From: Aphanomyces cochlioides
Lineage: Eukaryota > Oomycota > Saprolegniomycetes > Saprolegniales > Verrucalvaceae
Reading direction: 5' to 3'
Length of the DNA: 64,000 bases
Assembly: GCA_019828595.1 (NCBI GenBank)
Contig: JAHQRK010000011.1
Location: forward strand, 1,736,001-1,800,000
Shown here: piece by piece, positions 20,912-32,250 of the stretch
Position numbering within the stretch: position 1 is the first letter of the stretch
How the letters are laid out: each line of letters starts with the position of its first letter
The notes under the pieces: generated by a model
The model's input: the letters and a program-made list of their open reading frames with translations, nothing else
Database searches by the model: none
What the model was told of the DNA's origin: nothing
Program-made: the position numbers and the translations under genes

Positions 20912-22612
20912 CGTGAGGTACTTTGGTAAATGGCAACAAGATATGACCACTGTCGTGGAGGAGCGAAGCAAAAAACAACACCGAGTGAATCTCCACCTCT
21001 TTGAGCGTCCAGTGTTGACTCGACAGACACAACTGACGTAACCAGTCGATGAATTGAGATGGGAAATGAGCATCCATCTGCAAGTTGAATATCAAAAAAG
21101 TACTGTGCGTGCGATGAGTGAGCTCACGTAGCTGGTTGTGGCTCTCTCTCTCTATGGAGAGCTTGATAGCTGCTGCGATTTCGCCACCTGCAGATTCCTT
21201 TGCAGGATACGCTGGCGGCTTCCTTTTGCCTTTGCTTTGCATTAGAAGCATGGGGAATCGCCCGTCGTTTCCATAAACCCAGCCGTATACTGTAGGATCA
21301 CTGTTCCAGTGAATGAAAAAATCGTCCGACGACTCTCGCACTTTTCTCGTCCCGCATCTCAAATTACACAATTCCATTCTCACGACAAAATTAACCAGGT
21401 CAAGTTGCAAGATTCATGAAAATATGGTCGCCACCTCTTTTCTCCTTGAAGCTCCTGAGCAATGCAATTGAGAGCGTCCTTCCTCAGCTTTCCAACGCGC
21501 CGATGAAACTCTTCAAGTGGCGACCTTGGTGTCGTGGGTTAGCAGCCATAAAGCCAGCGTTTAGACGGGCTAGCTTGGCTTTGCTGCGACAGGAGTGGAA
21601 ATGCTACATACGTGACCCACGTGGCTGGCCATACCGCAACGCATTGCGTGTTTCTGCTCGGCGCCACGGTTGGATACAAAGACAAGGTCGACTGTGCCAC
21701 GGTTCGTCGTTGGTTGCAAAAAAATGCACCAAATCGACTTGACTCATGATGACAGACCAAACTTTTGGGTGCGAGAAAGTGCACTCTGCACACAATTTGG
21801 TACGAAATTGCCTTTGGAAATGAATTGGACATCTACAGCCGCCTGAAGAGATTGGATAGAGGTAAACTCGAGTCGATGCGCATTTCTTTGCTCGGATGGA
21901 TTGCTCAATTCGGCCTGGCCAGAAATTGCAATCTTTTCCCATCTTCAAGTCGTGAAAAGTCAGGTCGTTTGCGTGGTACCGTCAGCTCGATCTTGAGGAT
22001 CCGTGGAGAAAATTGAGGTCGCTCGCCGTGTTTTTGTTCAGGAACTTGTGAACCGCGTCAGCTTGTGTTGACATCGCATGGGACAGCATCCCACGCATTA
22101 TGTCGAGTTATGGTCATGTGATCACGCGTCATTCTGTTTGAATCCATGCCCTCGGTTGAACTACGCGAAGTGACGAACCCGATCAATGGCGAAGCAATTT
22201 ATTGGAGAGGCTCCAACTACTGAGTCATATATGCTGTTAGCTGTACACAGCTGATAAAGTGTCCGAGTTGCATCGACTAGACTGCTGCAGATAACAAACT
22301 GCTGAAGTATTTCACCCAGGAGGCTCAGCAAACGACAAGGGATATGATCTGTGCTGCTTCTTGGTGAGAAGTAAATGGTGTTGCTTGGGCACTGATGTAG
22401 ACGTGAAATGACTTGAGGTTGTAGATTTCCAACCATTGGCATCGTTGGGGTTGATAGCTGTCGACGTCCTTGCATTGTGATGAGGGTGTGGAGCTGATAT
22501 AATTTGGGAAATGATCGAACTCCAACACGATCGACTGATGCATCGCAGTGGTCTGTTGAGGCAATGAAACACAAGAATTTCGAGTTATAAATAACATCCA
22601 ACAGTGATATGA
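20912..22612. other. Intergenic region between K3 and K4
   Basis: Non-coding as far as can be seen. Overlapping short frames (for example minus 20877-21410, minus 21604-21948, minus 22161-22601) show no domain and no consistent splicing. Confidence 0.5.
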
Positions 22613-23554
22613 CTACGCCGAGGAGCTGTCGACAACTTGGCGTTTGAAGAAACGATTGAGGAAGGAAAACACTTTGGCCTCCTTTGCACCGGCTTGGTCG
22701 TCTGGTTGAAAGTCAATGCACTTGGTCGGAGCCACTTGGTCACGCAGATATTCATGCGATAACACTTGGTTGAGCGTCAGACGCTCAGCGGAATCAATCT
22801 TTAGCATGCGCTCAAGCAAGTCCAAAGCTTGGGGCTCCAAATGAACAGACCACGACGAAAAGAGCTGTCGCAATCCCTTGGCCTTCATGTACGCATAACG
22901 ACAGTCTCGAGACGTTGCTCGCTGACAAAGTGGCGATCCCGTCAGCATCAAAACGAGCATGATGCCCAGCGACCAAACATCAGCCTTTGTTGGATCGTAC
23001 AAGACACCTTTGACCACTTCAGGAGCCATGTAGAAACGCTTGCCGACTGAGTCGTTGGTCTGTAAAGCTGCTGGCGCTGCCACACCGAAATCGCACACGT
23101 AGCAATCATCTTCGTGGAGCAACACATTTTCGAGCGACAGGTCGCGGTGGGCGATTCCCCTCGCGTGCATGAACGCAACAGCATGTGCGATTTGATAAAA
23201 GTATCGTTTGGCTGCATGTGCTGGGAAATGAGTGCGCTCGAGGGCGTCAAAGAGATCGCCACCGGCACAGTAGTCAAACACGAGATAGATAAATCCGTCT
23301 TGGACAAAGTCTTCGCGCATTCGCACAATATGAGGATGGCCACCACGGGCAGAGAAGAGGCGGTTCGTGTGTTTCTCGACTTCGATGTCTTCAAATATGC
23401 GCGTGTAGCCATTGCGAAGAGCTGTGTGCGACGTCGCCGCCGCGAGACTGATCTTCTTGATCGCGACACATATACCAGTGCGCTTGTCACGACCAAGTAA
23501 AACTTGGCCGTAAAGAGCTGCCGCGATCGACTTGTTGATCGTATATTTCTCCAT
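22613..23554 (-). CDS. Protein kinase K4, intronless
   Basis: A 313-residue kinase from ATG 23554 (MEKYTINKSIAAALYGQVLL). VAIKK, helix-C FEDIEVEKHTNRL, HRDLSLENVLLH, CDFGVAAP and VGKRFYMAPEV are in the expected order. C-terminal SFLNRFFKRQVV is a basic-aromatic tail shared with several paralogues. An in-frame open stretch upstream (to 23857) is separated from the start by a single TAG and resembles no paralogue, so I leave it out. Start codons of K4 and K5 face away from each other across 1.7 kb. Confidence 0.92.
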   Translation of the reverse strand: MEKYTINKSIAAALYGQVLLGRDKRTGICVAIKKISLAAATSHTALRNGYTRIFEDIEVEKHTNRLFSARGGHPHIVRMREDFVQDGFIYLVFDYCAGGDLFDALERTHFPAHAAKRYFYQIAHAVAFMHARGIAHRDLSLENVLLHEDDCYVCDFGVAAPAALQTNDSVGKRFYMAPEVVKGVLYDPTKADVWSLGIMLVLMLTGSPLCQRATSRDCRYAYMKAKGLRQLFSSWSVHLEPQALDLLERMLKIDSAERLTLNQVLSHEYLRDQVAPTKCIDFQPDDQAGAKEAKVFSFLNRFFKRQVVDSSSA

Positions 23555-25240
23555 GAACTAGCAATTGCAAGAATGAACGCAATGTTGACCATGGGAGTCA
23601 ATTTTTTTCGCTACAGAAACGCGTTGGTCCAATGGCAGCTGACGCGGTGTTATAGCCACACGGCATTTCGCCACGGCCAAATCGACAGAGACATCAACCT
23701 GTGGAGCGTCTGATACGGCGGCGACAATCGCCAGCACCTCCTCCCTGATTCTCACACAGTTGAAATGTCCATCAGAAACCAGAATATGGGGATGCCAGTG
23801 TTTGCTCCATATTACTACAAACATTTGGTGCACCAAGTCGCTCTGTAATGGATACAAATATGACTGCAGTAAATTGGAGCATGGTAGTTACACCTATGCG
23901 CGGCACGTTTGATCAACGGAACTTGCTTGCGCAATGATCAGTGTTCGATGAGGAGCAAGCTCAGACTGCTTCTAGCAGCTTCAACTGGTTCTCCAACTTG
24001 GAAAGGTGGAGGCAGCCATGGCCTGATCATGATGGAGGTGGAGCGGTTACCACAGGGTGCGCAAAGAAAGACTCAGCGCTCATTCAGAGAACGAAGGCTG
24101 CGTCCTTTTGCTGTCGGGTGCATCCAGGATGCAAATTGATCCCGACGTTCCATGAGTTGAAGTTGTTGGATCTATTGCTGAACACTCGAGTCACTTCGTT
24201 CTTTGTTTGCAAGAAAAGCTCACGGCCATCACGTCATGGACTCTGTTGGAAATCCAGTAAACCCACCGCTCTCTTGTCATGCAAATCCAGTAAACAATCC
24301 ACCAAGATGGATGTCATTACGAGCATTGCCGTCTATTTTGAGCCAACCACGCGTACCGCCGAGCTTGGGTGTGGAAACCACACTGTGACATTCCTCGAAG
24401 GTTGACCAAAAATAACATCTCACGGTTGAAACTCCTCGGGACGAGATCGCCGAAGGCACAAGGAGTCTAGCCATCCAAGACGAGCCGACGGCTGCAGTGT
24501 CTTCAGACTTCGGAATGGGAAATAAGTTCAGCCCCAAGCAGAAGTAATCGTCCAAAGACGGATTACAGGATCGTTTGGGCTATTCAGTTCACAATATTCT
24601 CTCGCTTAGTTCACTCACAGCGTGGAGAATTTATTGAAGTATTCTATGCTTGGCTAACTCTTAGCTGCGGTCTAAAGCGCCAAGTCTACAGTATACATTT
24701 TTGGCCTCGAACAATAGACTGCATGCTCATGGCGCGTCATCTGGAGTTGTATGCGATAGAAAGTCGAGTTTGCATTGCTTGGCACGGAGTCAATGAGTGA
24801 GAGAATGAGATGGAAGCGCTGAAATCCAACCTCCAAGGATGAGATGAAGCGTTTGACGTGGCAGTGACACACTCCTTGCTCTTACAGTAGCGCTCCATTT
24901 GATTGGACCCAATGGCTGAATCTCCGCGACGATTGGCGAAAGGTTGCCTCTCTGCCTTCAATGAACGAACACAAAAACAGACAGATGGGGCTGTCCCCCA
25001 CGCAACATGCTTGCTTCCTCGAGAAAGAGCAGAGAGAGAGCTCGACGGGGGCGATCGGCAAGGAGCGAGGCAGTCATGGCTGCCCGTCGTTTCAAGCGTT
25101 TTCCAATGAGGTCTTGTAACCTTCGAAATTCGAGCTTAACATGAAGATTGTATGTAATTTTTGCATTGTGACAACATGCACGGGATGATCCCCAGAAGAA
25201 ATCGAACTGCCAGAACGTTCAATTTTCATTTCTCGAGTCC
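23555..25240. other. Divergent upstream region shared by K4 and K5
   Basis: This is the point where the array changes direction. Both flanking kinases are transcribed outwards, so their promoters must lie here. No gene signature was found. Minus-strand 23558-23857 has a fairly protein-like composition but no recognisable domain. Confidence 0.5.
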
Positions 25241-26200
25241 ATGGAGAGATATCGCGTACAACGGATTCTGGCGACGGCGCTCTATGGAGACGTTCTGCTC
25301 TGCCACGATCGCCAGACTGGCGCCCGCGTCGCCATCAAACGAATGAACCTCGCGGCTGCACAGGAACACAAGTCTCTACTCGAGAAACGACACGTCCCGG
25401 AAGATGTCGACTTTGAAGCCCATGTCCATTACGCCGTCCGAGCCGCTGGCGGACACCGGAATATTCTACACATGCAGCGAGACTTTGTTGAAGACGACTG
25501 CCTCCACTTTGTCTACGACTACTGCGCAGGCGGTGACCTCCTCGATCTCCTCCGTGCGCACGACCGTTTCACCCGCGACATAGCCATGAACTACTTTCGA
25601 GATATCGTCTCGGCCGTGCAGCACCTCCACAATCTCGGCTTTGCTCACCGCGACTTGTCCTTGGAAAACGTTCTACTCGATGCCTCGGACGTGTGTCAAG
25701 TGATTGATTTTGGGGTCGCTTGCACAACGTCGACCTCGCACACGTCGAGGGTCGGCAAGGCTTTCTATATGGCCCCCGAAGTCGTCGCCGGCAAGACCTA
25801 CGACGGTTGCAAGGCCGATGTGTGGTCGCTTGGCATCCTCCTCTTTGAAATGCTCACTGGTCGACCGCTCTTCGACTTGGCTGCGACGACTGACCCTCGC
25901 TTTGTGCTCTTTCAAGCCCAAGGCCTTGCTGCCATCATCGACACCAACCTCGTTGACGAGAACTGCATGGCACTTCTGAGCGACATGCTTTCTCTGGACC
26001 CACATTACCGCCCGTCGTTAGCTACGGTGCTAGCGCATCCAGCGATTGTCGTACCATCGAAATCAGGCGAAACACTGCTCGAGTCGTTTATGACGAATGT
26101 TGTCGGCGCAGTGGCTTCGTCTGGACTTGCAGGGTATTTCAATCGCATGGTCTACATGCCGTGGACAGCGCTCGAGCCGACGACGGTCGTTCAGCATTAG
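25241..26200 (+). CDS. Protein kinase K5, intronless
   Basis: A 319-residue kinase, first member of the rightward half. It starts MERYRVQRILATALYGDVLL. VAIKRMN, HRDLSLENVLL and VGKAFYMAPEV are intact. The DFG region is slightly divergent (CQVIDFGVACTT in place of CxVCDFGLA). The C-terminal tail (MTNVVGAVASSGLAGYFNRM, then VYMPWTALEPTTVV) is hydrophobic and lacks the basic patch of K2, K4 and K9-K11, which could mean different localisation. Confidence 0.92.
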   Translation: MERYRVQRILATALYGDVLLCHDRQTGARVAIKRMNLAAAQEHKSLLEKRHVPEDVDFEAHVHYAVRAAGGHRNILHMQRDFVEDDCLHFVYDYCAGGDLLDLLRAHDRFTRDIAMNYFRDIVSAVQHLHNLGFAHRDLSLENVLLDASDVCQVIDFGVACTTSTSHTSRVGKAFYMAPEVVAGKTYDGCKADVWSLGILLFEMLTGRPLFDLAATTDPRFVLFQAQGLAAIIDTNLVDENCMALLSDMLSLDPHYRPSLATVLAHPAIVVPSKSGETLLESFMTNVVGAVASSGLAGYFNRMVYMPWTALEPTTVVQH

Positions 26201-26597
26201 AGTTCTAGCGTGAACTATTTAACTAAATTAACCATTCTCCATCTCTCCATCCTCATGAACGACATCACATCGAAAGCAAAAGGAAGCTTGTCTTCTTTTT
26301 CGAAGCGCAAGATGATAGTCCGTTGCAACATCGAATCGGCGCATCCGTTGCAGCCCAAAGGACAAGGAACTCTCAGACCCAGCTCCTTGGGCTCCACTTG
26401 CAATTTTATGGATGTGGACTGATGGTGAATTCAACTGATGCACTAGCACCAACCAAGGAGATAGCTCCATTGAGCTCCATTGATGCCACGGGCCAGCTTT
26501 CCAGGATGTGGACTGCGCGTGGCTGTCAACTATTGCGGACGCCTGTCTGTAGTGTACACAAATAGGATGAAGTATAAATATGAGCAAGGACACTGGA

Positions 26598-27034
26598 CTA
26601 CAAATAGAGGCGGCGGCTCGTGGCATCTTGGCTAAAGCATGGATGGAGCGGTCGAGGTTTCGTATCGGGAATTGCCATGGGCGCAGTGCGCTTGATGTCG
26701 GTCGGGGCGACATACTTCAATTCTCTCGGGTTGCAGTCGTGTGGGGTTAAACTCGGATCTGACATGCGCTTCTTGGGAGGAACCATCGACGGTGTGCTGT
26801 CGCTGGCTTCTTCGTACTCGCGGTCCAACGCGGCGAGGTTCAGGCAAGCGTTGTTGCGGCGCAGCATCGAGATCTTTGTGAAATGGCCTGTCAGGTCCCA
26901 AGGGCCACGCTCATTAGCACACAGAAATGGTCAGCCAATCCCGAAACCAAGCTGGCCAGACTCGTTCTAGGCGACAATGTGGTGGACTGGCCACCTGGCT
27001 CGACGGAGAGACCACTCCCGACGTGACGAGGCAT
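26598..27034 (-). CDS. Unrecognised small protein, two exons
   Basis: Exons 27034-26923 and 26887-26598 with a 35-nt intron (26922-26888; it starts GTGTGC, contains CTAAT, ends GACAG). Joining restores a smooth frame through LADHFCHFTKISMLRRNNA and gives 133 residues from MPRHVGSGLSVEPGG. The middle is rich in Asn/Ala, and the C-terminal half is Pro/Lys-rich (MVPPKKRMSDPSLTPHD). No domain recognised. The open frame continues upstream of the chosen ATG, so another 5' exon is possible. It lies head-to-tail within the kinase array and is the best-supported non-kinase gene there. Confidence 0.5.
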
Positions 27035-28392
27035 AAATTCGTGGTAGCCAACCTCCTGGTTGTCCAGTCTATTGCGGTTTGTATGGAACCCAAAGTCCAC
27101 ATCTCAAGGTGCAATATCATTTTTCAGAGGTTGGCACAATCCACTGTATTAAATTATCTCGAAATTTATATGGAGTAGCGTTCAATAATATCATTCGAGA
27201 GGTCACGCTCTGAATTCACATTGCACACCCGAAGTGAAAATTTAATACATTTACATACAAATGTTAAGTGTAATTATTTAATTCCAACAACATTCAGTTC
27301 GAATATTATATCATAGAGGTTTTTGGACGGTCAGGTATTGTGATGGACCGCGTCAACAACGAATTGGTCGAGCGCAGGAGATGCCGATAGACAATTCTCC
27401 ACTTGATTGCTGCCGTGGACTCTAACGTCAGCGAGGTATATTTGCTGGATGCGCTTTCAATTGTCCAACGGAGTCGATTGTCAACCAGCCCAAGGGGGGC
27501 TTGACAGTCCAGGGCTGTCAGGGGGGGGGCCAAGCCCCAATGACAGCCCTTGATTGTGTTGTTGAAAGTTCATGCGACGATGAACATGGTTTGATGAGAG
27601 AGTGCGGGATTGCGAACACAACGATGGGATGGTGGTATTCGTAAGCCCATCGTTATTAGGGTCGTTAGCTGAGACGTGGGTGTTCGATCACCCCACTGCG
27701 TGATTGCTCAATATCGGTAGATCGACAAGAATTACCGCGACAACATGTGCTATTAACATGGACGAATATTCCCGTGGCTAAGAATTACGACGCATGAACG
27801 AATAGAATAATTTTTATTGGGTACAACTGGTAGAACTTCTCTTTTGTCCAGCAAGTTATTTATCACATTAATTATAATTAGTCGTACCCGTGGACGGCGG
27901 TATGACCAAGCCAATGCTTGTGAAATCCATGAATCAAAAGCATTTCTGTTCTTTCTCGGCAGTGCGGTCTCGTCAAGCATGGATGACCACTGAAGTGAAG
28001 GAAACCTGTCCATTCTGAATCGACTATGCATTTGCTTTCAAGCAGCATGCGTCAGTGACTCCCGTGGTGGTGCTATTTGAACGTGGAGCAACCCATCTTG
28101 TATTGAAACAAGACGACCGTCTTGTGCTAATGTGCTTTGAGACTGCAGCGGGCACAAGATCGTAGCTCGGCCTTGTCGTCCGTGCCTGTGATCGAACTAA
28201 CTTTGACAAGAGCGAAGGAATATATCGTGCATCGCATTGTATGGCAATTCAGGCACTGAGAGCGTCAAAACATTCAACTTGGCTCATTCCATCGCAACAG
28301 CAACGACTGTGCTCGGTCGAGAACACTGCATAAACCAACGACGCCACTTTGAAAAGTGGTAAAATCACTTCACGGTCACTGTCAAAACATTT
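27035..28392. other. Intergenic region with a GC-rich hairpin
   Basis: No supportable gene. Contains an AT-rich segment (27130-27310) and the strong hairpin at 27511-27550. Confidence 0.5.
27511..27550. repeat. 40-nt perfect hairpin with a G-run
   Basis: AGGGCTGTCA pairs with TGACAGCCCT, a 10-bp perfect stem. Within the 20-nt loop GGGGC and GCCCC can form a second stem after a run of nine G. The sequence just upstream (GGGGGGCTTGACAGTCC) partly repeats it. It may be the end of a decayed mobile element or a structured RNA; no gene adjoins it. Confidence 0.45.
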
Positions 28393-28866
28393 TCAATCTG
28401 ATGGAAATGCATTTTCAACTTTTTCAAAATCTAAAGTTGGCTGCACGAACGTGCGATTCCTGCAACGAGGGTTCAGCATCAATTTCAAAATGCAAAGTGC
28501 ACTTTGCAAAGTGACTTTAAAGTTGAGAGCTTCATGGAGCCTTAACTTTTCATACTCTTCATTTGAGTTGAGCCATAAACGAGCTCTTAAAAGTTTTAGC
28601 AAGAGAGCGCAGCGCCGGTTACGTGGCACATCTTTCCAAGGGCAAAAGAACAACTTCCTCGTCGTTTTGACGAACATTGAGTCGTCCTCGCTATCATCTC
28701 CATCTTCACGCCTTAGCAAGCATGGAGTTCGTACTGGAGCAAAGACGTCCCGAGTGATGAATTGTTCATATCCGTCTCGACCGAGCACACTTGACTGCAC
28801 GAGTTGTATCTTGTTGGCACTTTCTGTATTCATGGAATATTGTGCCGCCATTGCCATGTCCTTCAT
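28393..28866 (-). CDS. Hypothetical protein, weakly supported
   Basis: A 157-codon frame from ATG 28866 (MKDMAMAAQYSMNTESANK) with ordinary composition: an acidic Ser patch (REDGDDSEDDSMF) and Leu-rich helices (LLLKLLRARLWLNSNEEYEK). The opposite strand is also open over the same stretch, but its product is abnormally Ser-rich, as expected for an antisense shadow. The palindrome 28492-28507 lies inside it, which argues a little against coding. No domain recognised. Confidence 0.28.
   Translation of the reverse strand: MKDMAMAAQYSMNTESANKIQLVQSSVLGRDGYEQFITRDVFAPVRTPCLLRREDGDDSEDDSMFVKTTRKLFFCPWKDVPRNRRCALLLKLLRARLWLNSNEEYEKLRLHEALNFKVTLQSALCILKLMLNPRCRNRTFVQPTLDFEKVENAFPSD
28492..28507. repeat. 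Second copy of palindrome GCAAAGTGCACTTTGC
   Basis: Identical to 905-920. Followed by a further GCAAAGTGACTTT half-site. Confidence 0.5.
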
Positions 28867-29384
28867 TCGCCCACAAAAACTGACTCTGTCCGTGAAAAAC
28901 GCATGCACATTCACGATTCGATTTCGTAGTTGCCGATCGTCGCTCGTTTTGTTGTCACCACTGACTGCTGGTCGACAACTCGGGCGAGGTTCTAGCGCTG
29001 TTGATCCGAGCTCATAGCCTTCACTAGCCTAGGCGTTCCAGAGTTCTCCAAGCCGATATCGCTCCATGAAAGATCCAAGCCTTGGCGCCACGATTCCATG
29101 GAGCATTCGCTTCGCTACGAACTGAGTACTGTAGGTTGATTCGATGTGCATGTCTGCCTCGGGATTGTCGGTTCGTTCAAGGTTTAAAGTACGAATCTAA
29201 CGCTTTTATCCATTGTGACATTTAACTTTGTGAATTTTTCCAATGACGTGCATTCGACGTGGTTGATGCGCGCACCTGGTGGATGCGCGTCCTCGTCGGC
29301 ATTGTCAGGCGTTTTGTTGTTGGATCGATGAAATCCAATCTTTGAAAGATTGTTCATTCGACATTTTGATTTGTGCTGAGCAAC

Positions 29385-30257
29385 ATGCACCGATACACGA
29401 CGGAAGCGACGATTGCCCATGCGCTCTATGGCCAAGTGCTCCTCTGCACGGATTCACTCACAGGCGAGAACGTCGCGATCAAACGCATGAACTTGGACGC
29501 GGCGGCCTCACGACGACTCTTTCGAGGCGGTTCGTACGTCCTCTTTGAAGACATTGCGACGGAAAAACTGGTCAATCATGCACTCAGCGCCTTTGGTGGC
29601 CATCCCAACATCTTGCGCCTCCGCGACGACTTCGTCGAAGCTGGATACGACCACTTCGTCCTGGACTACTGCGACGGCGGTGAACTCTTTGATATTGTCG
29701 ACTCGGCAAGCGGCCGACGCCTGGAATTAGAAGTCGCCCGCCGCTACTTTCGACAGATCCTCCTTGGTGTGCATTACATGCACGGACGTGGATTTGCCCA
29801 TCGAGACTTGTCGCTTGAAAATGTCCTCGTCAACGGCAAGGACGAATGCTTTGTATGTGATTTTGGCCTCGCGACGACAACGACTGCTCGACCCAACGAT
29901 GTTGTCGGCAAGGCATTCTACATGGCCCCTGAAGTCGCTGCTGGATGCACTTACGACCCTGTCAAAGCCGATGTGTGGTCGCTTGGCATCATGCTTTTCA
30001 TGATGTTGACTGGCTCGCCTCTCGTCGAGCACGCCAGCGACAAGGACAGCCGCTTTCAATTCCTGAAAGCCAAAGGCATCCGCAAACTCGTCGAAGCTTG
30101 GCGTCTTGACCATGCTGTCAATGGAGATGCATTGCAATTGCTCACGCAAATGCTCAACTTCGATCCTGCATTGCGACCGAGCGTGAAGGCGATTCTCGTT
30201 CATCCATTCGTTACTTGTCAAAGTGCAAAGTGCCCAATCTCGGACTACACCATGTGA
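29385..30257 (+). CDS. Protein kinase K6, intronless, shortest member
   Basis: A 290-residue kinase from ATG 29385 (MHRYTTEATIAHALYGQVLL); the frame has no earlier ATG. VAIKRMN, HRDLSLENVLVN, CDFGLATT and VGKAFYMAPEV are present, and the hinge is VLDYCDGGELFD. It ends right after the last kinase helix (VHPFVTCQSAKCPISDYTM) with no tail extension, about 20 residues shorter than most paralogues, so the tail is dispensable for the fold. Confidence 0.92.
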   Translation: MHRYTTEATIAHALYGQVLLCTDSLTGENVAIKRMNLDAAASRRLFRGGSYVLFEDIATEKLVNHALSAFGGHPNILRLRDDFVEAGYDHFVLDYCDGGELFDIVDSASGRRLELEVARRYFRQILLGVHYMHGRGFAHRDLSLENVLVNGKDECFVCDFGLATTTTARPNDVVGKAFYMAPEVAAGCTYDPVKADVWSLGIMLFMMLTGSPLVEHASDKDSRFQFLKAKGIRKLVEAWRLDHAVNGDALQLLTQMLNFDPALRPSVKAILVHPFVTCQSAKCPISDYTM

Positions 30258-32250
30258 GCGCAAGCATTTCTTGGCCACGTATTTATTGATTTTAAACTAT
30301 TTACATTTGTGATCTATCACGTCGTCCTTGTCTTTGAGAGGGGAAGTCAATCCCTCAACATCCCCTGCGAGACTGCCATGTTAGTCATAACTCTCCAAGC
30401 AAGCGAATATTATTACGACACCGTTGGGAAAATGTGCCGCTAAATAAGCCATGACGACTCATGCCCCTCGTGGAGACTTCATGGCGCCGTAGTTAGAGAA
30501 GTGTTTAGACACCGAGGTGTTCACGGGAGAGTAACCGACCCTGTCGGCAGCCACAGTTCTCGAAGGGAATAACGATTCACTCGGGGAATTCGTTGGAAGA
30601 TTAGTACTTGGGACAGAATTCAACCACGTGGTGGTGAACGTTGTTGAGGGTCGACCAGAACCTTCTGGAGCCCTTTTAGAGGATTGAAAACATGCAATTA
30701 CCACGGGGGAATGTTCCGGGCAGCGACCTTAACATTTGACGATAACGTTGTTGGGCGAGACTTCTGGCTCGAGGGACCCACAACAACTCAAACAACGCAG
30801 AGGGTTTACCATCTGAGTCGTAATCTTCAAGTCTATCTTTCGGACAAATAATGCACTTGCCAGCATTACTCCTCTATCATCTTCTTCCTGTGCATCTAGG
30901 TGCATTCAAGTTGAAACAATTTTCAAGCGTCATGTGGTGTGTCATCATGTCCGCAGCCAAAATCCGCTGATGCATCCAGTGGATTACAAGAGCATCAGAG
31001 GGGCGATGGGGGAACAGGAGCACCCAAAAACACAACAACAATCACAGCGTTGGAATTGTTGCAACCTTCCTTACTCTTTCCACCGTCAAACGTGTCTACA
31101 TCTAAACGCGTGTACGAATCTGTGTGGTTGGCCATCTCTAACCGTACGATTGCATGGCTTTATCAAGTCTGCTGGATCTCACGACCTGCTTGAAGATCGC
31201 TCAAGTCGTGAGAGAGTTCAATGTACTGGCGTTGGCATCAGAGTTTGATCTTGTCAAAGCCTGAAATCGTTTTCTCGGTTGCCTTGAGTCAAGACAACCG
31301 AGGAACTTCAACTGCATTCCAACTTGCATTTTGTGTGTACGAAATGTGTGCAAGTGCACACATTTTAAGCCACGTTGCATTAGTTGCAGTCCGCAGGTAG
31401 GTTCCATCTGTAGGTTCTTGTCGCTCGTTTCTCCTGATGGCATGGGCATCTTTGTTGCTGACTCTTGGCCACGCCCACCCCCGCACGGCGACTGAATATT
31501 TGAGCGTGAGTCTGTTCGTTGCGATCCATGTCTAGTCGATGGTCTCTACAGCAGCGATGATGCGTGTGTAGGGTCGTAGCATTTTGGCATTGTTGTAGCT
31601 CTCTGCGGGGGATTGTGAACGGACAGCTCTATGTAGCGACCTGTGCCTGTGCGCAAAGAGCCCAAAGCACGTTGGAATTACAAACGTCGCGACTGAACCG
31701 CTGCATCAAATCTAGAATCGTCCAGCCACGAACGAGCTGGAGATCGTTCCTGGCTTTAAGATGATCTCGCAATTGAGAGAGTCGCTGCGGCAGGAGAGAC
31801 GTGCAACTGGTCATCGCATCTGGATCTAACTTAATGAAACAGCTAAGTGCACTTTTCGCGGTGTAACTCATGTCAGCATGAATAAACAGGCTTGGAGCAC
31901 CTTTTCTCCTTATCCAAGTACATATTCATATATATCACTCTTTCTACCACGGCGATTTCGCCGCTATCTTTCCATCCAGCTGAATAAAGCTGAAGCTGTA
32001 GTCTCTATCATGGTCAGAGCTTGTGGTTTCTCGTAGAAAAAGCTCACGTTTGAGAATTTGTTGACATTGTGAGCAGGATTTAAGGTAATTAAAACCAGTG
32101 TGATTGGTTGCGAATGTCCGTACTGGATTTGTTGGATGTATCTTGGTGTGTGTAGCACGCCAGGTGTAATGGCCAGGTGGCAGTCACGAGTGACGTCCAT
32201 CGACCGCAGCGCTGGTTTCATTTCCATTCTTCAATTTGCGAGCAACGTGG
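30258..32250. other. Intergenic region between K6 and K7
   Basis: Two kb with no recognisable gene. It includes the 24-nt inverted repeat at 31342-31365 (AAATGTGTGC...GCACACATTT). The segment 30440-30920 has several short frames on minus with coding-like texture but no identifiable domain; it may be an eroded element. Confidence 0.45.
31342..31365. repeat. 24-nt near-perfect inverted repeat
   Basis: AAATGTGTGCAAGTGCACAC followed by ATTT is almost its own complement. Its centre shares the GTGCAC core with the 16-bp palindromes at 905 and 28492. Confidence 0.4.

Noticed and set aside
22613..23857. Longer K4 with an extra N-terminal domain through the in-frame upstream stretch
   Set aside because: A TAG lies two codons before the kinase ATG and no paralogue has such a domain.
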